The notes beneath the pieces were generated by a model, which saw nothing but the letters and a program-made list of their open reading frames with translations, ran no database searches and was not told the DNA's origin. Shown here piece after piece: positions 46,298-54,988 of a stretch of 64,000 nucleotides of DNA (position 1 is its first letter; every line of letters begins with the position of its first letter). Position numbers and translations under genes: made by a program. The DNA lies in NCBI RefSeq assembly GCF_003044065.1, contig NZ_PZJJ01000002.1, positions 62,001 to 126,000 on the forward strand. Reading direction: 5' to 3'. The stretch is from Alkalicoccus saliphilus. GTDB lineage: Bacteria > Bacillota > Bacilli > Bacillales > Salisediminibacteriaceae.

Positions 46298-46587
46298 CTA
46301 TGTTAAAGTTCACTGTTGACGGCTGGAGGAAAACTTCGCTGACCGGCCTGCCGTGGAGGAGGTATTCGGGCAGGCTGCGCCCTATCCTCCAATCTCCTTC
46401 TTCCACGGGCCGGTTTCCGCTTCGTTTTTTCATAGAAAAAGAAACGTTCTGCTTTTTATAAATGCTGCTCTTTTTTTTAAAACCGAGGCCCGGGCAGAGA
46501 CGCCTGCGGAAGCGCGCAGACCCTCCCGGACGGAAGGGTCTGCCGCAGGCAACCTTCAAAAATAAAACGGAGCTTTAATAGAGCCTT
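46298..46587 (+). repeat. Dispersed GC-rich intergenic repeat, copy 2
   Basis: Same ordered blocks as 23262-23582 and 53194-53518. The head is GCTATGTTAAAGTTCACTGT, and the end is GGAGCTTTAATAGAGCCT. The core ATCTCCTTCTTCCACGGGCC is almost unchanged among copies. It begins eight bases after the fabI terminator. Confidence 0.78.
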
Positions 46588-46604
46588 TATAATAAATATT
46601 AGTA

Positions 46605-47993
46605 TTAGCTTTTTTGGAGAGGATCCGGTCGATTTTTAAACTGTTTTGTAAAGAGAAAGAGAGCTGCTGCTGCTATTACAGAAATTACAAGAAAAAGGTT
46701 GGAGTAAATAAGAACATTATCTGAATATACGACAGGGTTAAGCTGGAGACGAACATTCTGAAGGTCCAAAAAAGCACCAAAAACAGCGCTGGAAATAGCA
46801 CCTGACATAAAATTCATCAAATTAAACATTCCTATACCGACTCCTGTTTTTTCCTTCGGTACAAGTTCAGTAAGAAGATTAGCTGTAGAGCTTTGGATCA
46901 GCGGAAATGCTACATACTGCACAAGAATACACAGTGCAAGAAGATAAGGTGGAATACCGATAAAAGTTGAAATCAAAAAGCTTCCACCAACAGCAAGTAA
47001 AAAAGCGGTCTGAAGCACCGGGAAGCTGCCGCGGCTTTCAACAAATCTTCCGCCTCTCTGGCCGACAAGTGCTGCTCCCATTGCTCCGGGAAAAAGCAGC
47101 AGACCAATTTCTACAGTGCTTAACCCGTAAACAGACCGGGCCATAATAGGGACGATAAAGATCATACCAAACATGACACTTGTTCCAAGAAAACTTGTTA
47201 ATACCGCAGTTGTATAATATTTATCCTTCAGCATTTCCAAGTCAATAAAAGGAGCAGGATGTTTTCGGATGTGCAGATAAAAAGCAGTTAATGAGAGAGC
47301 AAAAATGGTAAGTCCGATCCAGCTGAACATTGTAATAAAGAACAGCAGGCCTGCTACGGAGGAAGCGAGAAGAACTGCACCCGGTATATCGACCGAACCA
47401 CTCCGCACCGTTTCGTCCGGAATCCATTTTCTTAAAAAAGGAATGGCTATCAGTGAAATAATAGAAAGGATAAATAAATAGCGCCAGTCAAAAGCCCCTC
47501 CTACAAAGCCGCCGGTTATTGGTCCGAGACCGGAAGCAAAAGCTACTGTGGCCGAAACTGTCCCAAAAACCCGGCCTCTTTCTTTCGGCATAAATCTTGC
47601 TGGTATAATAAAAGCAAGGGCGGGAATGGTAGCTCCGCCCATCGCCTGGATAATCCGGGCAATAAGAAGAAAGGCATAGTTTTGTGAAAAAAGACCGATA
47701 GCAGCACCGGTGGCAAACAAAATTATTCCTATAGTCAGCAGTCTTTTAATAGGATAAATGTCGGCCAGCTTACCATACATTAATGCACCAACGGCGAACA
47801 CAAGAATATAACCTGTCATTACCCACGTAACCTGGGACGGGAGCAGATCAAAATCTTCAGCTATATCCGGGATAGCTACGTTAAACATCGTTCCATTCAT
47901 CACAGTAAATGCAAGAATAATACAGAGCAGCAGAACCAGCCTATTTTTTTGTTTTTTAGTTAATTCTTTGTTCTGTGGAATTGAATCAGTCAT
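46605..47993 (-). CDS. MFS transporter (DHA2-type, multidrug-efflux-like)
   Basis: 462-aa membrane protein with 12-14 hydrophobic segments. Features of drug:H+ antiporters are visible: MNGTMFNVAIPDIAEDFDLL with the loop motif GKLADIYPIKRLL, RIIQAMGGATIPAL, and antiporter motif C-like GLGPITGGFVGGAFDWRYLF. It resembles TetA(L)/LfrA/QacA-type pumps, so export of a drug or metabolite is likely. GGAGG seven bases upstream supports ATG 47993. Alone on the minus strand; substrate unknown. Confidence 0.85.
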   Translation of the reverse strand: MTDSIPQNKELTKKQKNRLVLLLCIILAFTVMNGTMFNVAIPDIAEDFDLLPSQVTWVMTGYILVFAVGALMYGKLADIYPIKRLLTIGIILFATGAAIGLFSQNYAFLLIARIIQAMGGATIPALAFIIPARFMPKERGRVFGTVSATVAFASGLGPITGGFVGGAFDWRYLFILSIISLIAIPFLRKWIPDETVRSGSVDIPGAVLLASSVAGLLFFITMFSWIGLTIFALSLTAFYLHIRKHPAPFIDLEMLKDKYYTTAVLTSFLGTSVMFGMIFIVPIMARSVYGLSTVEIGLLLFPGAMGAALVGQRGGRFVESRGSFPVLQTAFLLAVGGSFLISTFIGIPPYLLALCILVQYVAFPLIQSSTANLLTELVPKEKTGVGIGMFNLMNFMSGAISSAVFGAFLDLQNVRLQLNPVVYSDNVLIYSNLFLVISVIAAAALFLFTKQFKNRPDPLQKS

Positions 47994-48204
47994 CACAGTG
48001 CCTCCAGTAGGTCAGTTACAAAAAAATCATAGAAAACCGCCCGGGTCTTCCATGAAACATTAAAAGTGTATGCATAATTAAATAAGGGAATATATAATTC
48101 ATAGTATCCGGAATTTTATTTCGACTCCGAAAATACCCGTAGTTCATCTTACGTTTTATGTTTGAAAAAATCAACGAAAATAATTTTTGAAGGGGTGTCA
48201 ATTA

Positions 48205-48759
48205 GTGGAGACAAAAAATATTATAGGTATTGCCGGAAGTTTAAGACAGGAATCACTTAATAAATATCTTCTGCAGTTTATGGCAGATGAAGAGTATGAA
48301 GGACTAAACATTCAAATAGAGAGTCTTGAAGAAATTCCGTTATTTAACGCAGATCTCGAAACGGGAGGAGACCCGGGACCGGTAGCGAGATGGAAGCAGA
48401 AATTAAAAAAGGCAGACGGTATACTTATTGTTACACCAGAATATTCCCATGGTACTCCCGGAGTATTGAAAAACGCATTGGACTGGGCCGGCAGTATGAC
48501 TAATGAAAATGTACTTTATCATAAGCCGGTGATGCTTGCAGGTGCTACGCCTACAAGAATGGGCACCGGGTTCTCCCAGGCACAGCTCCGTCAGACACTT
48601 GCAGCCTGCGATGCTTATCCGCTCCAGCAGCCGCAGATTTTTATTGCTCAGGCACATAAACTCATAGAAAATGGAAAAGTAACGGACGAGAAGACTGCCG
48701 ATTTTTTGAAAAAGGCAGCTGCGTCCTTTCGTGAGTGGATAGTTCAGTTGGAAAAGTGA
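48205..48759 (+). CDS. NADPH-dependent FMN reductase
   Basis: 184-aa flavodoxin-fold reductase. NIIGIAGSLRQESLNKYLL is the FMN phosphate loop, and TPEYSHGTPGVLKNALDWAG is the signature of the NADPH-dependent FMN/azo/chromate reductase family. GTG start with AAGGGGTG seven bases upstream; a TTG at 48187 is less likely. Divergent from the MFS gene. Possibly involved in quinone or azo reduction; substrate unknown. Confidence 0.87.
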   Translation: METKNIIGIAGSLRQESLNKYLLQFMADEEYEGLNIQIESLEEIPLFNADLETGGDPGPVARWKQKLKKADGILIVTPEYSHGTPGVLKNALDWAGSMTNENVLYHKPVMLAGATPTRMGTGFSQAQLRQTLAACDAYPLQQPQIFIAQAHKLIENGKVTDEKTADFLKKAAASFREWIVQLEK

Positions 48760-48772
48760 AGGAGAAGTGTAT

Positions 48773-48859
48773 ATGTCTGATATCTTATTGTGCAGTCGGC
48801 TGGATGAAAGCCGCCGCAGCAGGAAGATCAGCCCAAACAGATTAAAGGTTATAAGCTGA
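48773..48859 (+). CDS. Possible 28-aa peptide
   Basis: Frame MSDILLCSRLDESRRSRKIS ending NRLKVIS, with AAGGAG nine bases before the ATG, 13 bp after the FMN reductase. Its last seven residues and the stop codon match the end of the YuiA-like protein at 2430-2645, with similar DNA. It may be a small coupled peptide or chance. No function assigned. Confidence 0.35.
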   Translation: MSDILLCSRLDESRRSRKISPNRLKVIS

Positions 48860-48960
48860 ATTCTCACCGTCAAGTTAAGCAGGGGGCTATCACTTGCAGA
48901 CAGGTGATCAACCGGGTTAAGCTGGTTCTTATAACACTATAAAAGGTGGGGATTTCAGGA

Positions 48961-49212
48961 ATGGAACTGCTTGACTGGAGCTACGGAAGACGGTATCAAA
49001 TTAAAGCGGTCTTTTCGAAGTTTCCAAATTCCATGGTGATTTTCCGTTCTTTTCCATCCTATTATTTTATTTATACTGTGCGCTGGTCTGATGAAGATCC
49101 AGTTGTCAGACGCAGTGATCTGGAAAAAATGGAACGATTATTAAATGATATGCTGGGGCTGCTTGATCATTATGAAGGCCGCCGGGCAGCGAGGATTCAG
49201 TCAGAAAAGTAA
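48961..49212 (+). CDS. Hypothetical small protein, 83 aa
   Basis: Not recognised. Begins MELLDWSYGRRYQIKAVFSK; mixed basic/aromatic N-terminal half (VIFRSFPSYYFIYTVRW) and a charged helical C-terminal half (RSDLEKMERLLNDMLGLLDH). No signal peptide or membrane span. Ribosome-site candidates AAAGGTGGGG and AGGA lie within 20 bases upstream. Its 3' end overlaps a convergent small membrane-protein frame by 16 bases. Confidence 0.55.
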   Translation: MELLDWSYGRRYQIKAVFSKFPNSMVIFRSFPSYYFIYTVRWSDEDPVVRRSDLEKMERLLNDMLGLLDHYEGRRAARIQSEK

Positions 49213-49325
49213 AAGTTCCCAAAAACTGTTCCTCCGAGGTAGCTCAGCACGAACATCAGCAGACCGAAGCTTACAATTACCTTGGTTTTTTGACCATCTG
49301 TCATATTAATAAATTTTTTGATCAT
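49197..49325 (-). CDS. 42-aa single-span membrane protein
   Basis: Frame beginning MIKKFINMTDGQKTKVIVSF with one hydrophobic span (about residues 15-36, ending GGTVFGNFYFSD). The basic N-terminus suggests N-in topology. GGAAAGTGGG upstream is a moderate ribosome site. Convergent with, and overlapping, the 83-aa gene. Not recognised. Confidence 0.45.
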   Translation of the reverse strand: MIKKFINMTDGQKTKVIVSFGLLMFVLSYLGGTVFGNFYFSD

Positions 49326-49646
49326 TAGTTTTTCCCACTTTCCAATTGATTTTATCGATGCTGAAGCCCCATATTGATTTAAGGGGCACTTTCTATCCTT
49401 TATACACATGTCCCGGTTCAGCGAAGTTCTCAGTTAATTCTTACAAATATTCTGCAACGTGATCTATGAGTACACCTGCAGAGCTGATTGAAAACTTCTA
49501 TAAATACAAAAATACCACGCTTGAAAGAAAAAATCAGTAGGAGTATTGAATTTTCATTTCTTACGCTTTTACAAGAAGCGAAGATAGTAAACATTAATCC
49601 AAGGAACTTTAAGCACAATATATGCGAGTTAGAACGAGGTGAGAAT

Positions 49647-49955
49647 ATGGAGAACCAGTCAGATAGAGAAAAAAAGATTATTGAAAGTTTTCAGCAGGAT
49701 GAACAGATGATGGCTCACGTGTTTGCACAGTGGTGTATTAATAACGACCTGAATCCTGAAGAAGTATACGCGGAAGCTTATGGCGCGGCAGACAACCCTG
49801 TGCTTCAGGAAGCAGTTAAACTGACAGTTTCTAAAGAAGAAGCAGGCCCTATTGAAACCGAGACGCTGTTAGGTGTATTAGCACTTTTTGGAAATCACGA
49901 CCTTGCAGAAGCCGTCACAAACCGGTCTGAGTTAATAAACAGAAAAGAGGAATGA
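49647..49955 (+). CDS. Hypothetical acidic protein, 102 aa, upstream of phnD
   Basis: Not recognised. Helical, acidic protein beginning MENQSDREKKIIESFQQDEQ, with WCINNDLNPEEVYAEAYG and a C-terminal LLGVLALFGNHDLAEAV. Soluble, no signal peptide. GAGGTGAGA sets the start at 49647; the longer frame to 49488 has no site. Its 3' end overlaps the ribosome site region of phnD (possible ATGA coupling), so it may belong to the transporter operon. Confidence 0.65.
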   Translation: MENQSDREKKIIESFQQDEQMMAHVFAQWCINNDLNPEEVYAEAYGAADNPVLQEAVKLTVSKEEAGPIETETLLGVLALFGNHDLAEAVTNRSELINRKEE

Positions 49956-49960
49956 AACAG

Positions 49961-50902
49961 ATGAAACCAATTTTACCTTTGCTTGGATCTGCAGCGATAC
50001 TCACGGCTTGTGGAGCAGTGAACGAAAATACAGATGAGACAGCAGGAGATGAAGCGGAGGATTCATCTGTTTATGAAGTTGCTGTTATACCTTCCCAGTC
50101 GATTGGAGAAATGGAAGAAGGTCTTTCTCTTTTGGAAGAGCATCTGGAAGGTGCCCTTAACCGGGAGGTCGAGGTGACCCACTATCCGAGCTATAATGCT
50201 GTTGTAGAAGCGATTAATTACGGTCATGTAGACCTGGCTTATTTTGGTCCTGTTACATATTTAATTGCTTATGAACAAAGCGGCGCAGAAGCTATACTAA
50301 CGCAGATAGTCGATGGAGATCCTTACTATTATTCTTATATTTTAACGCAGCCCGATGCTCCCTGGGATTCGCTGGATGAACTGGTGGAGGATGCCGAAAG
50401 TGTTGATTTTGCTTTTGGAAGCCAGTCCTCCACCTCAGGTTTTGCAGTGCCCGGGTATGAACTTTATGAGCGCGGTGTTTATGAGAATGAAAGCACTTAT
50501 GATTTTGCTGATGTCCGCTTTACCGGCTCCCATGACATTACTGCCAGTGCGGTGGCTAATGGTGATGTAGATGCTGGAGCGATCGATAGTGCTATATATA
50601 ATGCGCTTGTAGACGATGAGCTGATTGACGAAGAAGACTACAAAATTATTTGGGAGTCCGAACAGCTTTATCAGTACCCCTGGGCTGTTCCAGGAGGTAC
50701 GGATGAGGAGCTGAAGGCAGAAGTGCAGGAAGCATTCCTGGAAATTGAAGATGAGCGTATACTTCGTATTTTCGGAGGTGCAGAGGCTTTCACTGAAGCC
50801 TCCCATGAGGAGTATGACAGCGTACTTGAAGCTGCGCGGGCGTTTGATCTTTTGGAGCCGGAAGAAACGGAAGAGAATAATGACACTGATGATTCAGAAT
50901 AA
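49961..50902 (+). CDS. phnD: Phosphonate/phosphite-type ABC transporter substrate-binding lipoprotein (PhnD)
   Basis: 313-aa periplasmic-binding-type lipoprotein. The signal peptide ends in a lipobox (ILTAC), followed by an acidic linker. VEVTHYPSYNAVVEAINYGHVDLAYFGPVTYLIAYEQSGA is the PhnD-family ligand region, and later GSQSSTSGFAVPGYEL and DVDAGAIDSAIYNAL are typical. Ligand may be phosphonate, phosphite or another small oxyanion. Start 49961 is chosen for ribosome-site spacing; 49952 is possible. First core gene of phnD-phnE-phnC. No C-P lyase or phosphite dehydrogenase is nearby. Confidence 0.88.
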   Translation: MKPILPLLGSAAILTACGAVNENTDETAGDEAEDSSVYEVAVIPSQSIGEMEEGLSLLEEHLEGALNREVEVTHYPSYNAVVEAINYGHVDLAYFGPVTYLIAYEQSGAEAILTQIVDGDPYYYSYILTQPDAPWDSLDELVEDAESVDFAFGSQSSTSGFAVPGYELYERGVYENESTYDFADVRFTGSHDITASAVANGDVDAGAIDSAIYNALVDDELIDEEDYKIIWESEQLYQYPWAVPGGTDEELKAEVQEAFLEIEDERILRIFGGAEAFTEASHEEYDSVLEAARAFDLLEPEETEENNDTDDSE

Positions 50903-50914
50903 GAGTGCTTACTG

Positions 50915-51676
50915 ATGGTCTGGTTCCGCAAGCGCCTTTTTATTTACGCAGTTCTAATTCTGCTGCTGCTGGTATTCAGCGGCATCGGATCGGATTTTTC
51001 TTTAACTGCTTTATTTCAGCTCGGCAATACATGGGATTTTATGCAGAGAAATTTCTGGCCGCTCCGCTGGGACTTGTTTCCCTATCTTCTTCAGCAGTCT
51101 CTTATAACTTTATCAGTAGCTTTTTTTGGAACATTTATGGCACTCGTAATCGCACTGCCTGTAAGCTTTCTTGCAGCTGAAAACACTTCTCGGACATCTT
51201 TCGGTTTTTATTCCGTCAGATCCCTTCTTAGTCTTTTCCGCTCCGTGCCGGAAATTGTTTTTGGTCTAATATTTGTTGTCTCTTTAGGTCTGGGACCTTT
51301 TGCCGCACTTCTGGCTATTTTTCTTCACAATGTATCTGTACTTGGAAAACTCATTGCAGAGCTTGTGGAATCATCGGACAAAGGACCACAGGAAGCCATG
51401 ATGTCTGTAGGGGCCGGAAGAAGAACCGGCCAGCTGTTTTCTATCCTTCCTCAGATCTGGCCTAATGTACTTTCCCACTACTTTTACCGATTTGAAGTAG
51501 CGATCAGGACATCTCTTGTACTTGGTATGATTGGTGGAGGGGGACTTGGACAAAGTTTAATGAACTATTATAACAGCCTCGCATACGATTCCATGGCTTC
51601 AGCAATAGTAATTATAATGGTACTCGTAATTATCGTTGATGTTAGTGGAGGTATTGTGAGAAAACGTGTTATTTAA
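50915..51676 (+). CDS. phnE: Phosphonate-type ABC transporter permease (PhnE)
   Basis: 253-aa inner-membrane permease with about six spans. The cytosolic EAA-type loop is ESSDKGPQEAMMSVGAGRRTGQLFSILPQIWPN, which contacts the ATPase. SFRSVPEIVFGLIFV and GMIGGGGLGQSLMNYYN are PhnE hallmarks. A single permease suggests a homodimer. The ribosome site is weak and only 12 bp separate it from phnD, consistent with coupling. Confidence 0.88.
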   Translation: MVWFRKRLFIYAVLILLLLVFSGIGSDFSLTALFQLGNTWDFMQRNFWPLRWDLFPYLLQQSLITLSVAFFGTFMALVIALPVSFLAAENTSRTSFGFYSVRSLLSLFRSVPEIVFGLIFVVSLGLGPFAALLAIFLHNVSVLGKLIAELVESSDKGPQEAMMSVGAGRRTGQLFSILPQIWPNVLSHYFYRFEVAIRTSLVLGMIGGGGLGQSLMNYYNSLAYDSMASAIVIIMVLVIIVDVSGGIVRKRVI

Positions 51677-51771
51677 CGCTTATCACCGTGGCAGGTAAAA
51701 AAAGAGCCAGAGCGTCCTTCTAACATCAGAAGCTTTACCAGGGTGAAGATAAAAAGACAGGGGCTGATTGC

Positions 51772-52506
51772 ATGCTGAGTTTCAAAAATGTCAGTGTAGT
51801 TTACGAAAAGGGTGAAGCCCCCGCATTAAATAATATCAATTTAGAAATCAAGCCGGAGGAGTTTGTATGTGTGCTCGGAAGAAGTGGTGCCGGGAAATCC
51901 ACTTTCATACGCACTGTTAATGGTCTTCAGACTCCAACTGACGGAAGAGTTACAGTACTTGGAAATGAATTGAACTGCCTGAAAGAAAAAAGACTGCGGA
52001 AACTTCGTTCAGAAATAGGCATGATTTTCCAGCATTTTCACTTAATACCAAGGATGTCAGTGGAGCAGAACGTTTACACCGGCCGTTTTGGGCAGCGGCC
52101 AGTCTGGAAAAATATGCTGGGCTTGTTTTCTGAGGAAGAAAAAAGACTCACAGACTCTTATTTAAGAGAAGTAGGCTTGTATGAATTTCGTGGGCGCAGA
52201 GTGGAAAGGCTGAGCGGAGGACAAAAGCAGCGGGTAGGTATTGCGAGAGCAATGGTGCAGGAACCTTCTATACTTCTCGGTGATGAACCGGTCGCAAGCC
52301 TCGATCCGACAACTTCGGATCATATATTTCAGCTGCTGAAGTCCCTCCATCTGAAAAGAAAGCTGACAACTGTTATCAATGTGCATGATATAGAACTGGC
52401 TGAGAAGTTTGCTACCCGGATTATAGGTCTGCAAAACGGAGAAATCGTGTTTAATGGGACCCCCAGTGAGATGACAAAAACAGACCTTCAGCATATTTAT
52501 AAGTAA
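51772..52506 (+). CDS. phnC: Phosphonate-type ABC transporter ATP-binding protein (PhnC)
   Basis: 244-aa ABC ATPase. Walker A is GRSGAGKST (about 37-45), Q-loop IFQHFHLIPRMS, signature LSGGQKQRVGIARA, Walker B ILLGDEPVASLD and the H-loop VINVHD. Sequence layout fits PhnC, not a generic ATPase. It lies 95 bp after phnE in an otherwise compact operon. The order D-E-C differs from the common C-D-E. Confidence 0.9.
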   Translation: MLSFKNVSVVYEKGEAPALNNINLEIKPEEFVCVLGRSGAGKSTFIRTVNGLQTPTDGRVTVLGNELNCLKEKRLRKLRSEIGMIFQHFHLIPRMSVEQNVYTGRFGQRPVWKNMLGLFSEEEKRLTDSYLREVGLYEFRGRRVERLSGGQKQRVGIARAMVQEPSILLGDEPVASLDPTTSDHIFQLLKSLHLKRKLTTVINVHDIELAEKFATRIIGLQNGEIVFNGTPSEMTKTDLQHIYK

Positions 52507-52685
52507 GTGGAAAAGACAGCAGGAAGCGTTTGCAAGAATTCCTGTTATAAGCTAGGATAAATACAAGCGGGTCTTTATAGTTAGCTTCCAACATGTATAT
52601 CATAAAATAGCAGGCTTAAAATAAAGTATGTCGAAGTTATTAACGGCACGAATTATAAAACAGTAAATCGGAAGGTGGGTTAATA

Positions 52686-53186
52686 ATGTTTTGCAGAAGA
52701 GCTGTGAAAGAAGATATAGATGATATCCGGGATATTGCTGTACAGTCCTGGCATGATACCTATGAGGGGTTAATTCCGAGAGAGTCACAGGATAAATATT
52801 TAGATAAATATTACAGCAAAGAGCGTCTGCAGGAACGGATTGATAAAAACCATATGTTTGTCTGTGAAAAAGCCGGGCGTGTAATTGGATTTGCCAGTTT
52901 TTTTTACGAAACTGTTGATTCAGCGGAAGTTGAAGCTATATATGTACTTCCTGGTGCACAAAGGGAAGGTGTAGGATCTGCATTAATGAGACATTTGTGG
53001 AGTCACATGCAGAACGTAAGGGAGTTGTATATAGATATTGAATCAGGAAATGAAAAAGCCGAGAATTTCTATATGTTGAGCGGATTTGAATTTCAAACTG
53101 AGTTTGAAGAAGATTTTGAAGGTCATCGGCTAAAAACAAAGCGCCTTCGAATGAAAGCGGAAGATGAAAAACTGCATCGTCTTTAA
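52686..53186 (+). CDS. GNAT family N-acetyltransferase
   Basis: 166-aa acetyltransferase. Residues from about 60 to 135 hold the fold: GRVIGFASFFYE, VEAIYVLPGAQREGVGSALMRHL (acetyl-CoA loop) and IDIESGNEKAENFYMLSGF. GGAAGGTGGG lies upstream. It begins 179 bp after phnC and may have its own promoter. The acceptor is unknown. Confidence 0.85.
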   Translation: MFCRRAVKEDIDDIRDIAVQSWHDTYEGLIPRESQDKYLDKYYSKERLQERIDKNHMFVCEKAGRVIGFASFFYETVDSAEVEAIYVLPGAQREGVGSALMRHLWSHMQNVRELYIDIESGNEKAENFYMLSGFEFQTEFEEDFEGHRLKTKRLRMKAEDEKLHRL

Positions 53187-53193
53187 AATAAGC

Positions 53194-53518
53194 TGGGTTC
53201 GCTGTTGATGGCTAAAGGAACACTTTGCTTTCAACCGGCCTGCCGTGGAGGAGATTTTCGGGTAGGCTGCGCCCTTTCCTCCCATCTCCTTCTTCCACGG
53301 GCTGGTTTCCGCTTCGTTTTTCATAAAAAAAAGAAAAGTTCTGTTTTCATAGACGCTGCTCTTTATTCTACAAAACCACCGCCAAGGTGATTTTTCGAGA
53401 CGCCTGCAGAAGCGCGAAGATCCTCCCGGACGGGAAGGCAGCCGCATACTTTCTCCGCGGCAGGTGTAAAGAGCCGCAGGCAACCTTCAATAATAACACG
53501 AAGCTTTTTTACAGAGCC
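53194..53518 (+). repeat. Dispersed GC-rich intergenic repeat, copy 3
   Basis: Aligns block by block with 23262-23582 and 46298-46587: CCGGCCTGCCGTGGAGGAGA, GGTAGGCTGCGCCCTTTCC, ATCTCCTTCTTCCACGGGC, a CGCCTGCAGAAGCGCGAAGA block, CCGGACGGGAAGGCAGCCGC, GCAGGTGTAAAGAGCCGCAG and an ACAGAGCCT end. Same strand orientation as the other two good copies. Confidence 0.78.
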
Positions 53519-53525
53519 TTAATAT

Positions 53526-53562
53526 AAGAAGCAGACTGTCATGAACTGGCAGCCTGCTTCTT
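53526..53562. terminator. Terminator-like hairpin between GNAT and rarD
   Basis: AAGAAGCAG (53526-53534) pairs with CTGCTTCTT (53554-53562), extended by CTG/CAG after a one-base mismatch. A T-rich tail follows on the plus strand and a weaker one on the minus strand. Confidence 0.65.
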
Positions 53563-53594
53563 TCTTTATGTTTTATCTTTTAAAATCTTATTTA

Positions 53595-54485
53595 TTAGTT
53601 TTTTGAAATTTTAAACCTTACAGAGTACAAAAGAAGTGCGGTCCATATCAGCATGAATGAAATAATGTGCACATTTGTAAACGGCTCCCCATAAAAGATT
53701 ACCCCGAGCAACAGCATCATTGTCGGAGCAATGTACTGAAGAAATCCAAGAAGTGAGAGCGGTATTTTTTGCGCTGCTGTTCCGAATAACAGCAGCGGAA
53801 TCGCTGTAGCTGCTCCTGTACCTATCAGAAGCAACGGTGTTAATGTGTCAGCTGGATGCATTACCTCTCCGAGAGAAGAATGGACAAAAAATAGAAATCC
53901 AAGGGCAAATGGCATTAGAAAAAGTGTTTCTATTATTAATCCTGTCATAGCCCCAATTTTCGTCTGTTTTTTCACCAGTCCATAAAATCCAAAACTTAAA
54001 GCAAGACTCAGTGCAATGTAAGGTACAGTTCCGGAAGAAATGGTAAGTATCATCACACCGGTAAAAGCGAGTCCAACAGCGGTACGCTGCCTGACAGTTA
54101 ATTTTTCTTTAAAAAACAGTACGCCCAGCACCACATTGATTAAAGGATTTATGTAATATCCTAAACTGACCTCCACCATCCGTTCATTAGCGACTGCCCA
54201 AATAAATAGAAGCCAGTTTATACTTATGAAAAATGCCGAAGTAAATATACCAGCTATAATTTTAGGGTGAAACGCAATGTATTTTAGATCTTCCTTTAAA
54301 TCTGTCACCCGCCGCAATACGAGAAAAAGACCTCCTAAAAATATGAGAGACCAAATAATACGGTGAGCAAGGACTTCTGCTGCAGGAACGTGATCAATCC
54401 ACTTCCAGTAAACAGGGAGAAGTCCCCAGAGAAAATAAGCACTGAGTCCCGCTGCTATCCCGTGCCTCCGTTCATCATATGCCAT
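53595..54485 (-). CDS. rarD: EamA-family transporter RarD
   Basis: 296-aa membrane protein with ten predicted spans in two EamA halves. The N-terminus GIAAGLSAYFLWGLLPVYWK and the central FISINWLLFIWAVANERMVEVSLGYYINPL are diagnostic of RarD. Members are thought to export or import metabolites (RarD was linked to chloramphenicol tolerance). AGCAGGT precedes the start. It is monocistronic. A structured, terminator-ended leader RNA lies about 190 bp upstream on the same strand. Confidence 0.88.
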   Translation of the reverse strand: MAYDERRHGIAAGLSAYFLWGLLPVYWKWIDHVPAAEVLAHRIIWSLIFLGGLFLVLRRVTDLKEDLKYIAFHPKIIAGIFTSAFFISINWLLFIWAVANERMVEVSLGYYINPLINVVLGVLFFKEKLTVRQRTAVGLAFTGVMILTISSGTVPYIALSLALSFGFYGLVKKQTKIGAMTGLIIETLFLMPFALGFLFFVHSSLGEVMHPADTLTPLLLIGTGAATAIPLLLFGTAAQKIPLSLLGFLQYIAPTMMLLLGVIFYGEPFTNVHIISFMLIWTALLLYSVRFKISKN

Positions 54486-54675
54486 AGTATCAACCTGCTT
54501 TCTAAAACGTTTAAATGAACATGCTGATTTCTATATTATAAAACATCGCCTTGACACATTAATTTCATTCTGAAAAATGGGTCGACGAAAGTAAAATTAA
54601 CAAAATGAGTGATACAAGCCCATATTATAGATTACGCTTTTCCGATTCTTCAGGCAAAAAATACGCCTGGAATCT

Positions 54676-54785
54676 AAAAAAGGCAGAAGCGGAATGCTTC
54701 TGCCTGCATTAACAAAAGAGAACAGCAGGGGACCGGAATTAGGAGTCATTATATCAATGCATCCGCTATGCGTTCCCCTGCTGCT
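54676..54785 (-). ncRNA. Candidate structured leader or small RNA with terminator, upstream of rarD
   Basis: On the minus strand AGCAGGGGA (about 54783-54774 region) closes with TCCCCTGCT (54732-54723). Inside are two small hairpins, CGC-ATA-GCG and GGATGCATT-GATAT-AATGACTCC. After about 18 nt comes a perfect terminator AGGCAGAAGC / GCTTCTGCCT (54705-54681) with a T6 tail. The layout, a closed multi-hairpin domain plus terminator ahead of a transporter gene, is that of a riboswitch or sRNA. I do not recognise the class. Confidence 0.5.
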
Positions 54786-54988
54786 TAATTTATATTATAC
54801 CCAGTCCGGCGGCCTGAAAATCATGTGAAATTATGTAATATGGGGGAGGGGGTATTAGTATATGACAAATAAGGTAATATATGTTTCTAATCACGAAAAT
54901 CCGCTGTTGTTCCATCAGTGAGCACGTTCAAAATAACATTCAGGATACGATTAAAGTCGGGAAGCGCAGGTGAAAAAACAGATGTATC

